Of a stretch of DNA of 64,000 nucleotides, positions 47,312 through 57,500 are shown in pieces. The stretch is from Ardenticatenales bacterium (lineage in GTDB: Bacteria; Chloroflexota; Anaerolineae; Epilineales; Epilineaceae): assembly GCA_020853525.1 (NCBI GenBank), contig JADYYS010000050.1, forward strand, positions 105,480 through 169,479, given 5' to 3'. Both the position numbers and the translations under genes were made by a program. Within the stretch, counting starts at the first letter, position 1; every line of letters starts with the position of its first letter. A model generated the notes under the pieces. That model worked only from the letters and a program-made list of their open reading frames with translations. It made no database searches and was not told the origin of the DNA.

Positions 47312-49195
47312 TCACGGCCCGTTCCCGGCCGTCACGTCGTGCACCGTGTCCACGGCCGGCGCGGTGAGCGTCTGCTCCGTCCCGTCCGGCCACTCGATGA
47401 TCGCCTCGTCGACCTGCGCCGCGCTGCCGAGGCCGAAGTGTAGCCGGCGGTCGTTCTGGGCGCAGAACCCGGACGCGCTCAGCACGCTCTGCACCTGCTC
47501 CTGGCCGCCCCAGCGCAGCCGCACCCGGGCGCCGACGGCATCGCGGTTCACCTGGCCCGCCCCGGTCAGCGCGAAGCCGATCCAGTGCCGATCGGGTGCG
47601 ACCTCGTTCTTGTAGACCAGCAGCGGCCCGCGCTGGTGCGCCACGATGACGTCCAGGACGCCGCGGTTCCAGAGATCGGCGACGGCGACGGCCCGCCCGT
47701 CGTACGTCTCCGTCACGCCGACGACCTGCGCCACCTCCACGAAGGCGCCCGCGCCGTCGTTCAGCCAGACGCGCTTGGGCTGGGCGCCGGCGAGGCTCTT
47801 GTCGGACATCGGCGGCCAGTTGGCGGCGTCGGAGATGATCGTCGTGTTGCCGCCGGCGATCTTGGAATAGTCGTACCAGTAGCTCTTGCTCGGGTTCAGG
47901 CTGACGAAGCCGTTCGTCAGGAACAGGTCCTGGTGGCCGTCGTTGTTCAGGTCGGCGAACTGCGCCCCGAAGCTCCAGCCGCCGAGCTCGACGCCGAGCG
48001 AGCTGGCCAGGTTCTCGAACTTCGGGGCGTCGGCGGGCGCGCCGGCCTCGGGCACCCAGAGGTTGTTGCCCTGCAGCAGCACGCCTTCCTCGGAGATGTT
48101 CGAGATATAGATGCTCTGCCGACCGTCGTTGAAGACGTCACCGAAGGCCACGTTCATCCCGCTCTTGGGTCGAAAGCCGATGCCGCTCTCCTTGCCGACG
48201 TTCGTGAAGTGCCCATTGCCCTCGTTCAGCCAGTACTCGCTGACGCCGTAGTCGTTGGCGATGACGATATCCTGCCGCCCGACCCCGCGCAGGTCGGCCG
48301 CGGCGACGGCCAGCGACCAGCGGCGGCTGTCGATGCCCGCCGCGGCCGTGACGTCCTCGAATCGGCCGCCGCCCAGGTTGCGATAGAGGTAGCGCCGCCC
48401 GCCGTTCTCGGCGTACTCGAAGCTCTCGGGCATCATCTTCGTCGACTGCAGTTGCCAGAGGTCGACGTCCTCGGCGTAGTAGCCGGCGAAGAACAGGTCG
48501 AGCAGGCCGTCGTTGTCGTAGTCCAGCCACGTGGCGCTGTTGATGTTCGCCCACGCGGGCAGCGCCGCCGGTTCGCCGACGGGCTGGAAGCGGACGCCGG
48601 CCCCTTCCGTCACGTTCTCGAACAGCTCGGAGCGCCCCCACTTGTAGAGGAAGACGTCCCGGTCGCCGTCGTTGTCGTAGTCCCCCCACACCGCGCCGGC
48701 CGAGATGCCGGTGCCGTCCCGGTTCACGTCGGCCAGGCCCGCCGCCGCCGCGATGTCCTCGAACGTGCCGTCGCCCTTGTTGCGGTAGAGCGCGTTCCGG
48801 CTGCCCTCGCCGCTGTTCGTGACGTACAGGTCCTGCCAGCCGTCGTCGTCGACGTCGACGACGCTGACCGCGGCGCCCATGGCCGCCATCTGCGGCATGA
48901 TGTGGTCGAGCCGGGCGTCGAACGTGGGTGCGGTGTGCGTGAAGGAGATGCCGGCCGCGCCCGAGACCTCGGCCATGTGGAAGCCGTGGCGCTCCAGCGC
49001 CGCCGCCCGGTCGCCGCCGGCCGGGCCGCCGACGCCGCCCGAGTTGCCGCCGTCCGAGCGCTTCGCGAGAAAGGCGGTGAGGGCGAGCAGGCCGATGAAG
49101 CCGGTGCCGAGCGCCACACGGCCGACGGCGTCCCGCCGGCTCGCGCCCCCGGCGGCGGCGGTGGCCACAGCGTCCTTGGATCCCGACGCGTTCAT
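47312..49195 (-). CDS. CRTAC1-type FG-GAP/ASPIC-UnbV exported protein
   Basis: A 627-residue protein with an N-terminal membrane segment (about residues 20-40, GTGFIGLLALTAFLA). It then carries a seven-bladed FG-GAP/VCBS propeller (VSVVDVDDDGWQDLYVTNSG, WGDYDNDGDRDVF, WLDYDNDGLLDLFFAGYY, FADLNNDGHQDLFLTNGF) with calcium-type D-x-D-x-D-G loops. The C-terminal ASPIC/UnbV domain is about 525-625: RDAVGARVRLRWGGQEQVQS and LHFGLGSAAQVDEAIIEWPD. The domain is named after UnbV of enediyne clusters. ATG 49195 overlaps the stop of the upstream lipoprotein gene (ATGA) and has GGGGGGAGG upstream. It is the middle gene of a three-gene operon. Confidence 0.9.
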   Translation of the reverse strand: MNASGSKDAVATAAAGGASRRDAVGRVALGTGFIGLLALTAFLAKRSDGGNSGGVGGPAGGDRAAALERHGFHMAEVSGAAGISFTHTAPTFDARLDHIMPQMAAMGAAVSVVDVDDDGWQDLYVTNSGEGSRNALYRNKGDGTFEDIAAAAGLADVNRDGTGISAGAVWGDYDNDGDRDVFLYKWGRSELFENVTEGAGVRFQPVGEPAALPAWANINSATWLDYDNDGLLDLFFAGYYAEDVDLWQLQSTKMMPESFEYAENGGRRYLYRNLGGGRFEDVTAAAGIDSRRWSLAVAAADLRGVGRQDIVIANDYGVSEYWLNEGNGHFTNVGKESGIGFRPKSGMNVAFGDVFNDGRQSIYISNISEEGVLLQGNNLWVPEAGAPADAPKFENLASSLGVELGGWSFGAQFADLNNDGHQDLFLTNGFVSLNPSKSYWYDYSKIAGGNTTIISDAANWPPMSDKSLAGAQPKRVWLNDGAGAFVEVAQVVGVTETYDGRAVAVADLWNRGVLDVIVAHQRGPLLVYKNEVAPDRHWIGFALTGAGQVNRDAVGARVRLRWGGQEQVQSVLSASGFCAQNDRRLHFGLGSAAQVDEAIIEWPDGTEQTLTAPAVDTVHDVTAGNGP

Positions 49196-52100
49196 CGATC
49201 CTCCCCCCACAACGCCCGCTGCACGGGCAGCGGCGAGACGTAGCGCGTGTGGTACGTCGCCCAGTCGTTCGCGTTCGCGCGATAGACGGGGTCGTCGACC
49301 AGCGCCCCGGTGGCGCCGTACACCTGCTGATCGACGTACATCGGGTTGTCGTGCGACGGCAGCGGGTGGACGGTGGCGGAGTAGGCCGTGTTGAAGTCGC
49401 CGTCCTTGTTCCAGCCATCGCTCTGGAAAACGTAGTCGCGCGCGAGGCCGTCTGCGGGCGGTGCGACGTCGTCGAACGCGAGGCGGACTTCGTCGCCCGC
49501 GTTGACGATGACGTAGCGGTCGTCGATGGCGGCGAGGAGGGGTTCGACGGGGCCGTAGCGGGTGTACCAGCCGGCCAGGTCGAGCCAGATCGGGACGGTG
49601 GCGGCGATGTGGTTGTAGTCCGGCGTGTCGGGCTGGCTGCGGGGCACGGCGCCGGGGCCTTGGACGCCGCGGGCGTACTGGTTCGTCATCGAGAAGCCGT
49701 GGTAGCCCATCACGGCCGAGCGGAGCGTCGCCGTCGTGACGGTGGCGACGTCCGCCGGAAGCCGCCGGGCGACGCCGAGGCGGTCCCAGTAGATCTCCAT
49801 GCTGTTGCGCAGCCGCAGCCGGACGAGGCCGGCGTCGTCGCGCGGCGCCTCGGCGAGCTTGCCGAGGTCGATCAGCATCGTCTTGCCCTTGCCGGCCGGG
49901 AAGCCGATGAACGGCTCGACGACGGTCCAGCCGCCGTTGCCGTCCATCGTCTCGAGCGACAGAGCCTGCGGCTTCGGCCCCGTGCCCTGCCCGAGCGCGA
50001 CGTTGATCGAGCTATCCGTGGGGTACAGCCAGCCTTGGGCGATGACGACGGCGTTCGTAAGGTCGCCGCCGACCGCGGCCGGGTCGATCGCGAGCTCGAC
50101 CCAGTGGTCTTCCGCCAGCCCCTGGTACTTGCCGAGGGCGAACGTGTCGAGGTAGAGGTTGTCCCGGTCGGCGACGAGGTCCGTCACGTCGCGACCGCGG
50201 TGATCGACGGCGGCCGCGACGGCCTGCACCGGGCCGGTCGGCTGCACGGTCAGCGGCGCGGGCGGAACGACGAACCGCTCGTCGACCCAGACCTCGACGT
50301 CGGGGGCGTGGTCGACGGCGATGAGGCCGAACCAGTCCCAGTAGTGCGTCTCCCAGAGCTCGCCGGTTACGCGCAGGTCGAAGGTTGCGCGGCCCACATC
50401 GCCGTCGCCGTCGCCGTCGCCGCCGCCCCCTCCGTCGACGCGCGGCTTCAGCTGATCGCCCCGCACCTTCACCCAGTCCTGCGTCGTCACGACGCCGGCC
50501 GTGTCCTGCGCGTTAAGCCGGAGGCCCAGCGGCGACTTCCAGAGGACGTCCGTGACGAACGCCATTGCCGTCCCGTCCCAGGCATACAGCCACGGGCACG
50601 ATCCCTTCAGCCGCTGCTCGACGATGACGGGCGTGTCCACCGCCACGTCGAACTCCGGCTGGATCGTCCCGTTCGGCCACGTGAACCGCACCAGTTCCGC
50701 CGTCGTCCGATCGCCCAGCCCGATGTGGATGTACGGCCCGTCGATCGGCACCTTCTGCGTCAGCCGCCCGCTCCGCGCCTCCACCGCCCCGCCGATGGCG
50801 AAGCTGTTGATCCGCTGGTCGGCGGCTTCGGCGGCCCTCGCCTGGAGGGTCACGGCGTGGTAGGCCTTTTGGCCGCCCTGGTTCATCAGGACGACGGGCT
50901 GGCCGGCGGCGTTGACGCCGAGGAGGTCGATGCGGTGGTCGGCGTCCAGGTCGGCGATGTCCGTGATACGGACGGTGGCGGGAAGCTTGATGAAGTCCCA
51001 CCCCGTTGGGTCGTCGGAACCATTGAGCGCGATTCGGTTCGCGCCCGAATCGAAGGTCACCAAATCGATCGCGCCATTGTTGTCGAGATCGGCGCAGATG
51101 ACATCGAAGACCCATGTTGGCGGGTTGGGCGCGTCGCTGAAATGGGTCACATGAACGATCGTGTCGAGCGTCCACATGCCCCGCCCGTCAGCGGCCCCAT
51201 CGATAACCGTGGGACCCAGGGGATCGGCGGCGACAATGTTGAGCCGTCCGTCACCGTTCATGTCCGCAACCGCCAGCTTGCCGATGCCCTCCCGCGCCTC
51301 ATCGCGGGAGAGAAAGTTCTCGATGCGCTTGAATTGCCCGCCCCGAAGGTTCGTGAACGCCACGAGCCTTCCGACCTCGTCCGTCCCGACGACGTCGTTG
51401 ACCCCATCGGCATCGATGTCGAGCCAGGTCAGGCCATTGAGCCCGGGGCTCTCCAACCCGGTCGCCGGCGCGACTGCCCACGACCCGTCCCCGTTGTTGT
51501 GAAGCACGACGTTGGCAGCAGGCAGTCCCGGCGCGGACGGGCGCGCCATGACCAGGTCGAGATCGCCGTCCAACTCGAGATCGAGCGACCAAAGGCCGTG
51601 GTACGTTGCCGCCGTCACCGTCTCACTCAGCCCAAGCGCCGCCGAGACATCCTCGAACGCGCCACGGGACACCTGCCGCCAGAGCTGTAACCCCTTCGGC
51701 CCAACCACGGCAATGTCCATGCGCCGATCGTTGTCGGCGTCGAACAGCGCGACGCCGTTCGCCGTGATCGGTCCGCTAGTGAGCACGAGCGTCATGGGGG
51801 GTGTCGTGCGCACGATCAGCGACGCGCCGTCCGCACTTGGGCCGATCGGGACCGGCGAGGCATCGGTGAAGAGGGCCATCGCGCGCAGCCACGACGTCGG
51901 GGCGGTCGCCGAAACGGTGGACGTCAACGATATCGCCACCGTCGATGTCGTCGGAGCAGCGGCGCCGCCGTCGTCAAGCACCCGCTCCTCGAACGTCACC
52001 GTCCCATCCGCCTCCGCCGGCGTCGCGCTCGGCACCGGCAGCACCATGAACGCCGTGATCGGCTCGCCGATCACCTGATCGCTCGACGTCAGCTTGGCCA

Positions 52101-52944
52101 GGTCGACGCGGAAGACCTCGGTGGCGCGAGAGAGGTTGTCGAGCATCGCCAGCTGCGAGGCGAGCGCCTTCGGGTCGCCCTTGGCGGCGGCCTGCAGCTC
52201 GGCGATGAGCGCCGGCAGGTCGGCGGCCACCTGGCGCTGGTCGGCGCTGACGCTGGCGACGAGCTCGTCCGTGCGCGCGGCGATGGCGTCGACGGCCGCC
52301 GTGAGGGCGGGGGCGTCGCCGGAGCGGGCGGCGGCGCGAGCGGTATCCAGGAGGGCCTTGAGGTTGGCGGGGTCGGCGGCCAGGATCGCGGCCAGGTGCG
52401 TGCGGATCTCGGCCTCGGCCTCGGGGCTCGCCTGGCGGGCCAGCTCCTGGATCAGCGCGTACTGCGCCCGCAGGTTGCCCGGGTCCTTCTCGATCGCCGC
52501 CCGCCAGAGCGTCAGCGCCTCTTCCGCGTTGCCGGTGCGGCTGGCGATCAGCCCGCCGAGGAACGTGATCCGGCTGTCGTCGACGTCCTTGTCCGCCTCG
52601 GCCAGCGCCGTGGCCGCCGCGTCGCTGTCACCCATCCGCAGCCGCGCCACCGCCAGGTTCGCCCACCCGGCCGGCTCGGCCGGCGCCAGCTGCGTCATCG
52701 TCGTGAACATCGCCGCCGCCAGGTCGTTCTGCACGCCGGAGTCGAGCGCGCCGAGGCCGCTGTAGAACAGGCCGACGACGCGGTCGTACGTGGCGGGGTC
52801 CAGCGGCGCGGGCTCGGCCTTGCGCTTCGTGCAGCCGACGAGGCCGACGGCGACGAGCGCGACGGCGGCCAGGGCAGCGGCATGCGCGGCGCGGCGGCGG
52901 GGCCGCGGTGGAGCGGCTTGGAGATCATCGTGGGATCGGGTCAT
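49192..52944 (-). CDS. Lipoprotein with TPR, FG-GAP and ASPIC/UnbV-like domains
   Basis: A 1250-residue protein with a basic N-terminus, hydrophobic stretch and lipobox LVGC (Cys38), so it is probably lipid-anchored. Residues about 50-230 are tetratricopeptide-like helices (AGWANLAVARLRMGDSDAAA, EALTLWRAAIEKDPGNL). About 400-700 is an FG-GAP/VCBS propeller (ALFDADNDRRMDIAVVG, LDLELDGDLDLVMARP). About 740-800 is an ASPIC/UnbV-like strand set (YIHIGLGDRTTAELVRFTWP). The last 450 residues are an unrecognised beta-rich region. ATG 52944 is preferred to a TTG three codons earlier. It overlaps the CRTAC1 gene by 4 nt, so it is the first gene of the operon. It may scaffold the CRTAC1 and RnfD-like partners. 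Confidence 0.85.
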   Translation of the reverse strand: MTRSHDDLQAAPPRPRRRAAHAAALAAVALVAVGLVGCTKRKAEPAPLDPATYDRVVGLFYSGLGALDSGVQNDLAAAMFTTMTQLAPAEPAGWANLAVARLRMGDSDAAATALAEADKDVDDSRITFLGGLIASRTGNAEEALTLWRAAIEKDPGNLRAQYALIQELARQASPEAEAEIRTHLAAILAADPANLKALLDTARAAARSGDAPALTAAVDAIAARTDELVASVSADQRQVAADLPALIAELQAAAKGDPKALASQLAMLDNLSRATEVFRVDLAKLTSSDQVIGEPITAFMVLPVPSATPAEADGTVTFEERVLDDGGAAAPTTSTVAISLTSTVSATAPTSWLRAMALFTDASPVPIGPSADGASLIVRTTPPMTLVLTSGPITANGVALFDADNDRRMDIAVVGPKGLQLWRQVSRGAFEDVSAALGLSETVTAATYHGLWSLDLELDGDLDLVMARPSAPGLPAANVVLHNNGDGSWAVAPATGLESPGLNGLTWLDIDADGVNDVVGTDEVGRLVAFTNLRGGQFKRIENFLSRDEAREGIGKLAVADMNGDGRLNIVAADPLGPTVIDGAADGRGMWTLDTIVHVTHFSDAPNPPTWVFDVICADLDNNGAIDLVTFDSGANRIALNGSDDPTGWDFIKLPATVRITDIADLDADHRIDLLGVNAAGQPVVLMNQGGQKAYHAVTLQARAAEAADQRINSFAIGGAVEARSGRLTQKVPIDGPYIHIGLGDRTTAELVRFTWPNGTIQPEFDVAVDTPVIVEQRLKGSCPWLYAWDGTAMAFVTDVLWKSPLGLRLNAQDTAGVVTTQDWVKVRGDQLKPRVDGGGGGDGDGDGDVGRATFDLRVTGELWETHYWDWFGLIAVDHAPDVEVWVDERFVVPPAPLTVQPTGPVQAVAAAVDHRGRDVTDLVADRDNLYLDTFALGKYQGLAEDHWVELAIDPAAVGGDLTNAVVIAQGWLYPTDSSINVALGQGTGPKPQALSLETMDGNGGWTVVEPFIGFPAGKGKTMLIDLGKLAEAPRDDAGLVRLRLRNSMEIYWDRLGVARRLPADVATVTTATLRSAVMGYHGFSMTNQYARGVQGPGAVPRSQPDTPDYNHIAATVPIWLDLAGWYTRYGPVEPLLAAIDDRYVIVNAGDEVRLAFDDVAPPADGLARDYVFQSDGWNKDGDFNTAYSATVHPLPSHDNPMYVDQQVYGATGALVDDPVYRANANDWATYHTRYVSPLPVQRALWGEDR

Positions 52945-53063
52945 GGCGTGCAACGTCCGGGGGTCTTGGGCGAAGACGACATCATATATCGTGAGCGGCC
53001 GTCGCGACGCCTACGGCGGACGGTCCAGGACGCCGGATGTCGCCGGCGCAGGCGCGGACACCC

Positions 53064-53708
53064 TCAGCCCGCCAGCCGCTTCCCGATGACGTTGCTGCCG
53101 AACAGCACGGCGGCGCACCCCGCCGGGAACAGCACCTCGTTGACGGCCCACGTCATCAGCGCCGCCGAGGCAGGCTTGATCGCCCCGGTGGGCGAGACCG
53201 CCCAGATCGCGCTGCCGAACACGAGCCCGATGCACAGCCCGATGCCGAGATACGCCGCCAGCCCGCCCCAGCGCTGCCGCTCGACCCACCCGACGGCCAG
53301 CCCGAGGCAGCCGTACTCCACTGCCTTGATCGCCGCGATCACGGCCAGCGTCGCCACCGCCACGTTGGCCGATGCCCCGACGCCGAGCATCGTGCCGACG
53401 CTCTGCTGGACGCCCTTGGCCGTCCCGAACGCGATCGGCGCCGCCACGAGCCCCGCCAGCCCCGACATCGCCGGCGCGCCGCCCGAAGCCGTCATCCCCG
53501 CCGCCACCCCGACGCACACCAGCGTGGCCCACGAGACGCGGCTCAACGCGTCGGCCACGGCCTTGTCCGGCACTAGGGCGTTCCCGTGGCCGAGCGCCAC
53601 GACCATGGAGAGCGCCTGGACGCCCAGGCCAAGCAGGATCGACAGCCACGCCACCTTCAGGAGCGTCGCCCGAAAGCCGGGTGCACCGGCGTCGCCGGAC
53701 TGTGCCAT
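53064..53708 (-). CDS. Multi-pass membrane protein, unrecognised
   Basis: A 214-residue, Gly/Ala-rich hydrophobic protein with about six membrane segments, for example LLKVAWLSILLGLGVQAL, VGVAAGMTASGGAPAM, VAVATLAVIAAIKAVEYGCLG and AYLGIGLCIGLVFGSAIWAV. I do not recognise a family. The start ATG 53708 has GGAGG about 8 nt upstream. It lies 18 nt downstream of the alpha/beta hydrolase on the same strand and is probably in its operon. The 52945-53063 gap beyond holds an AT-rich CATATATCG patch that could be the promoter -10 for the lipoprotein operon. Confidence 0.7.
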   Translation of the reverse strand: MAQSGDAGAPGFRATLLKVAWLSILLGLGVQALSMVVALGHGNALVPDKAVADALSRVSWATLVCVGVAAGMTASGGAPAMSGLAGLVAAPIAFGTAKGVQQSVGTMLGVGASANVAVATLAVIAAIKAVEYGCLGLAVGWVERQRWGGLAAYLGIGLCIGLVFGSAIWAVSPTGAIKPASAALMTWAVNEVLFPAGCAAVLFGSNVIGKRLAG

Positions 53709-53726
53709 TGCCCCACCTCCTCGGCT

Positions 53727-54578
53727 TCAGCGAAGTCGGATCTCGTCGACGAACGAGCGAACCGCATCCGCCACCGCCCCCGGCGCCTCGAACGGCAGCA
53801 GGTGCCCGACGCCAGGGATCTCGACGAATGTCGCCGCCGGCTGCAGCGCCTGCCAGCGCTGCCACGCCGCGGGCGACAGCGTATCGCTGAGCGCGCCGCG
53901 GATCGCCAGCGTCGGCACGGTCAGGCGCGGGAGGACATCCCAGACGTCGGTCGGCGAGGTGCGGTGGATCTGGGCTTCCCATTCGCGGGGGATCGCCAGC
54001 GTCAGGCCGCCGGCCGCGTCGTCGGCGACATCGTCCGTCAGCGCACCGGCGACGTAATCGACAAGCGCGGCGTCGTCGAAGCGTTCGAAGACCGGTTTGG
54101 GCCGGAAATGGGCAAAGGCCTCGTCGGCGTCCGCCCAGCGGTAGCGCCGCCCGACGGCGCCCCGCACGAGCGCCGCTCGCGGGCTGTCGCCGTTATCCCC
54201 TTCCGCCGCCGTCGCCGCAAGCGCAGTGGGCTCGATGAACACCGGATCGACCAGGACGACATGGCTGAACAAGTCGGGCCGGGCGACCGCCGCATACAAC
54301 GTCAATACCCCGCCAAGGGAGTGGCCGAGGCCGACGACCGGACCTGTCCCGTTCGCGCAGGCGAGCGCCTCGATCGCCGCCACGAGGTCGTCGGCAAGCG
54401 GACGCCACGTCGCGAGCCCCACCCAACCGTCGCTCTCCGCCGCCGACATCGGCCGCGTCGGGAGCCCGACGGCATGGAACCCAGGCGCCAGCGCCTCGGT
54501 CAGCGCACGGTAGCAGCGCGGCGGATAGCCGTTGGCGTGCGCAATGTTCAGCCATGTCGTCGGAAGTGGTTCCGTCAC
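53727..54578 (-). CDS. Alpha/beta hydrolase
   Basis: A 283-residue serine hydrolase-fold protein. The nucleophile elbow is GLGHSLGGVLTLYAA and the oxyanion region near the N-terminus is NIAHANGYPP. PTLAIRGALSDTLSP carries the probable acid, and GVGHLLPFEAPGAV carries the catalytic His. Substrates in this fold range from esters to epoxides and lactones, so none can be assigned. I chose GTG 54578, which overlaps the stop of the upstream VWA gene as GTGA with a G-run ribosome site; a GTG at 54608 would overlap by 34 nt. Coupling to the VWA gene is suggested by the overlap. Confidence 0.85.
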   Translation of the reverse strand: MTEPLPTTWLNIAHANGYPPRCYRALTEALAPGFHAVGLPTRPMSAAESDGWVGLATWRPLADDLVAAIEALACANGTGPVVGLGHSLGGVLTLYAAVARPDLFSHVVLVDPVFIEPTALAATAAEGDNGDSPRAALVRGAVGRRYRWADADEAFAHFRPKPVFERFDDAALVDYVAGALTDDVADDAAGGLTLAIPREWEAQIHRTSPTDVWDVLPRLTVPTLAIRGALSDTLSPAAWQRWQALQPAATFVEIPGVGHLLPFEAPGAVADAVRSFVDEIRLR

Positions 54579-57500
54579 CGTCCCCCCCAGAACGCGGACG
54601 GTGGACACGGCACCTCGCCTGCCACCTGGCGATAGATCGCCGCCAACTCCGTGGTCGACGGTGCCTGACGGGCCCGCGCCGGGTCGCCGGTGATCCGAAC
54701 GAGGAACGGCAGGTCGACGTCCGCGCCGAGGCCGATCGCGTACAGGACGACGTCCTGGGCGCGCAGCCCGGCCGCCAGCTCGATCGTCCGCGACTCGTCC
54801 GGCTGGCGGCCGTCCGTCAGGAGGACGACGACGCGCGTGTTGCCGGCCTTGTGGCGCGCGCCGAACAACTCGGCCTGCGCCGTCTCCAGCCCACGGTCGA
54901 TCCGCGTGCCGCTGCCGGTGGCCAGGGTGTCGAGGGTGCCGTTCAGCTGATCGACCGAGCTGCCGAGCGGTGCCGCCAGCCGCGCGTTCTCGTCGAAGGC
55001 CACGAGCGCCACTTGGTCGCGGGGCACGTCCAGCAGGCTGACGAACAGCCGCGCCGCCTGCCGCGCCGCCGCGATCTTGGCGCCGACCATCGACGACGAC
55101 GCGTCCACGGCCAGCACGACGTCCGCGTGCCGCTCGCCGGGAATGCAGCGCTCCCGCATGCCGATGGGCAGGTAGATCGGCACGGGCTCACCCGTGGCGG
55201 TGGGGGTCGGCGACGGCGATGGCGTCGGGGTGATCGTGGCGGTCGGCGACGGCGTGGACGTGACCGTCGGCGGAACGGTCGGCGGGCCGCAGTTCACCAT
55301 CACGCGCGGCACCGGGAAGTCCAGCCGGCCCGCGCGGCCGTAGCCGTCCGTGTACTCGGCGAACGCGGCGACGTTCGTCGGGGCCTCGCCGCACTCCAGC
55401 GGCTCGACGCGGTACCGCAGGCCGAGGCCGGCGATCGGGACGTCGGTCAACGTCCAGCGCAGCGTATCGCCCTGGACGGTCGCCGGCGGCACGGCCGAGC
55501 CGGCGACGAGGCGCATGTCGGGCGGGAGGCGGTCGGTCACGGTGATCGTCTTGAACAGGACGGTGGTCGTGACGCGGCCGGCGATGGCCTCGAAGATGGC
55601 GTACAGGAAGCGCGCGTCGTCCGCGACGAAGGCGTGGGCGGCGTCCGCGGCGGCGGAGCGCATGAGCGTGCTCGCGCCGCCGATCGCCACCGTGAAGATC
55701 TCGACGCCGAACGTGCGCTTGAGCTGATCGGCCTCCTGCAGCGTCCGATTCCCTTCCTCCCGGTCCTCGATCCCGTCGGAGAACAGGACGATCACCTTGC
55801 GCGCGTCCGCGCGGCCGCGCTGCTGGAACTCCTGGCGCGCGCGCGCCAGACCGACGCTGATCAGCGTGTTGCCGGTGGCCTGCAGGTTTCGCACCGCGTC
55901 GCGCGGCGGGCCGGCCTGCGCCGAAAGCGGCGCGTCGAGAGCGGCCGTGTCGTTGAAGCTCACGACCCCGACGCGACCGGTCGTGTAGTCAACCTCGGCG
56001 ATGAACGACGCCGCGGCCTCTTTCAGGAGCCGCAATCGCTCGCCCTCCATCGACCCGGAGCGGTCGAGCACGAGCAGGATGTCCAGCGGCGTCGGCGCGG
56101 CGCGCGAGCCGCATCCCCCGCGCACCGTCAACCGCACGTCGACGGCGTCGCCCAGCCGGACCGCGGCCGGATCGGCCGTCTTGCTCGGCACCGCCCGGCA
56201 CTCCGCCCCGCCATCGGGCGGCGACTGCGGCGTCGCCGCCGCGTCCACGCGCCAGACCGTGACGACGTCGGCCGCCTGGTCCGTCACGAAGATCCGCCCC
56301 GCCCCATCCGCCGCCACGTCCGAGGGCAGCGACGCCGGAGCGAGATCGAACCGCGCGGCGTCGAACGAGCCCGTGCGCGTGCCGGCCGCGTCGAAACGGT
56401 GGACCCAGCCGTCGCGGTCGAGGGCGTACAACGCTTGGCCGTCGGGCGTCACCGCCAACCGGCGCGTCCGCGGCGGAAGGGCGACGGTGCGCACCGCCCC
56501 GCCGGCGGCGCCGAGCGGGAGCACGGCGACGGTCCCGTTCACGCGGTCGAGCGCGTACGCATTGCCGGCCGCGTCCAGATCGAGGTCGCCCCACAGCGCG
56601 CGCTCGCCCGCCGACGGCGGCAGCGGGCGCGCGCTCACGACGCGGCCCGTCGCCCGATCGAACAGCTCCAAGGCGTCGTTCAGCGTGTCGAGCGCGACGA
56701 CGTCGTGGCGCGGCGCGGGTCCGATCGCCAGCGCGACGGCGTGACCGGTGCCGCCGCCAACCTGTGCCTGCCACGCGAGGCCCGTCGCCGGATCGTATGC
56801 GGCCAGCGTGCCGCCGCCGCTGACGAACAACATCCCGGCGTCGTCCACGGTGACCGCGACGGGCGCGTGCATCAACCACGGTCTGCTCTTCTGGTCGATC
56901 ACGGCGCCATCCGGCGCAAAGCGCTGGATGCGCCACTGCCGGTCGAGGATCACGAGCCGTCCGTCCACGCCGGCCACGACCTGCATCGGGCCCTCGAACG
57001 TGCCCGGTCGGGCCGCCAGCTCACCCCACGTGCGCTCGGGCGAGGCCGGCCGGTCCGCACCGGGCAGCCAGCGGTACACCAGCGATCCCTCACCGTTCCG
57101 GCCGGGCTGTGTGGTCACGATGCCCCGCAGAGCGTCGAACGCGATGCCGAAGAGGTCGCCGCGCGGGATGATGTTCCACTGGCTGCCGGCGGACAGCAGG
57201 ACGATGCCGACGGACGTGGCCGCCAGGTATCGCTGGTCGCTCGTCGCCCCGCCGTAGCCGGCGAACACGACGTCGTCGGCCTCCACGCCCGGCGGCAGCC
57301 GGAGGTCGACGCTGTCCTGGCGAACGCCGGCCAGCGAGAACGTCCGCACGTCGCCGTTCCGGCCGTCGAGGACGTGGACCCGCGATCCTGCATCCACGTC
57401 GATCCCGCGCAGCACGTCGCCGCGCCCCGTCGTCGCCTGGCTCGGCCAGGCGGCGCGCTGCGAACCGTCCGCGTTCAGGATCCGCACCATCCCGTCCTCG

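Noticed and set aside
49249..51690. An 813-codon plus-strand frame opposite the lipoprotein gene
   Set aside because: Antisense product without motifs. The minus strand has a lipobox, TPR and FG-GAP repeats and a 4-nt coupled neighbour.
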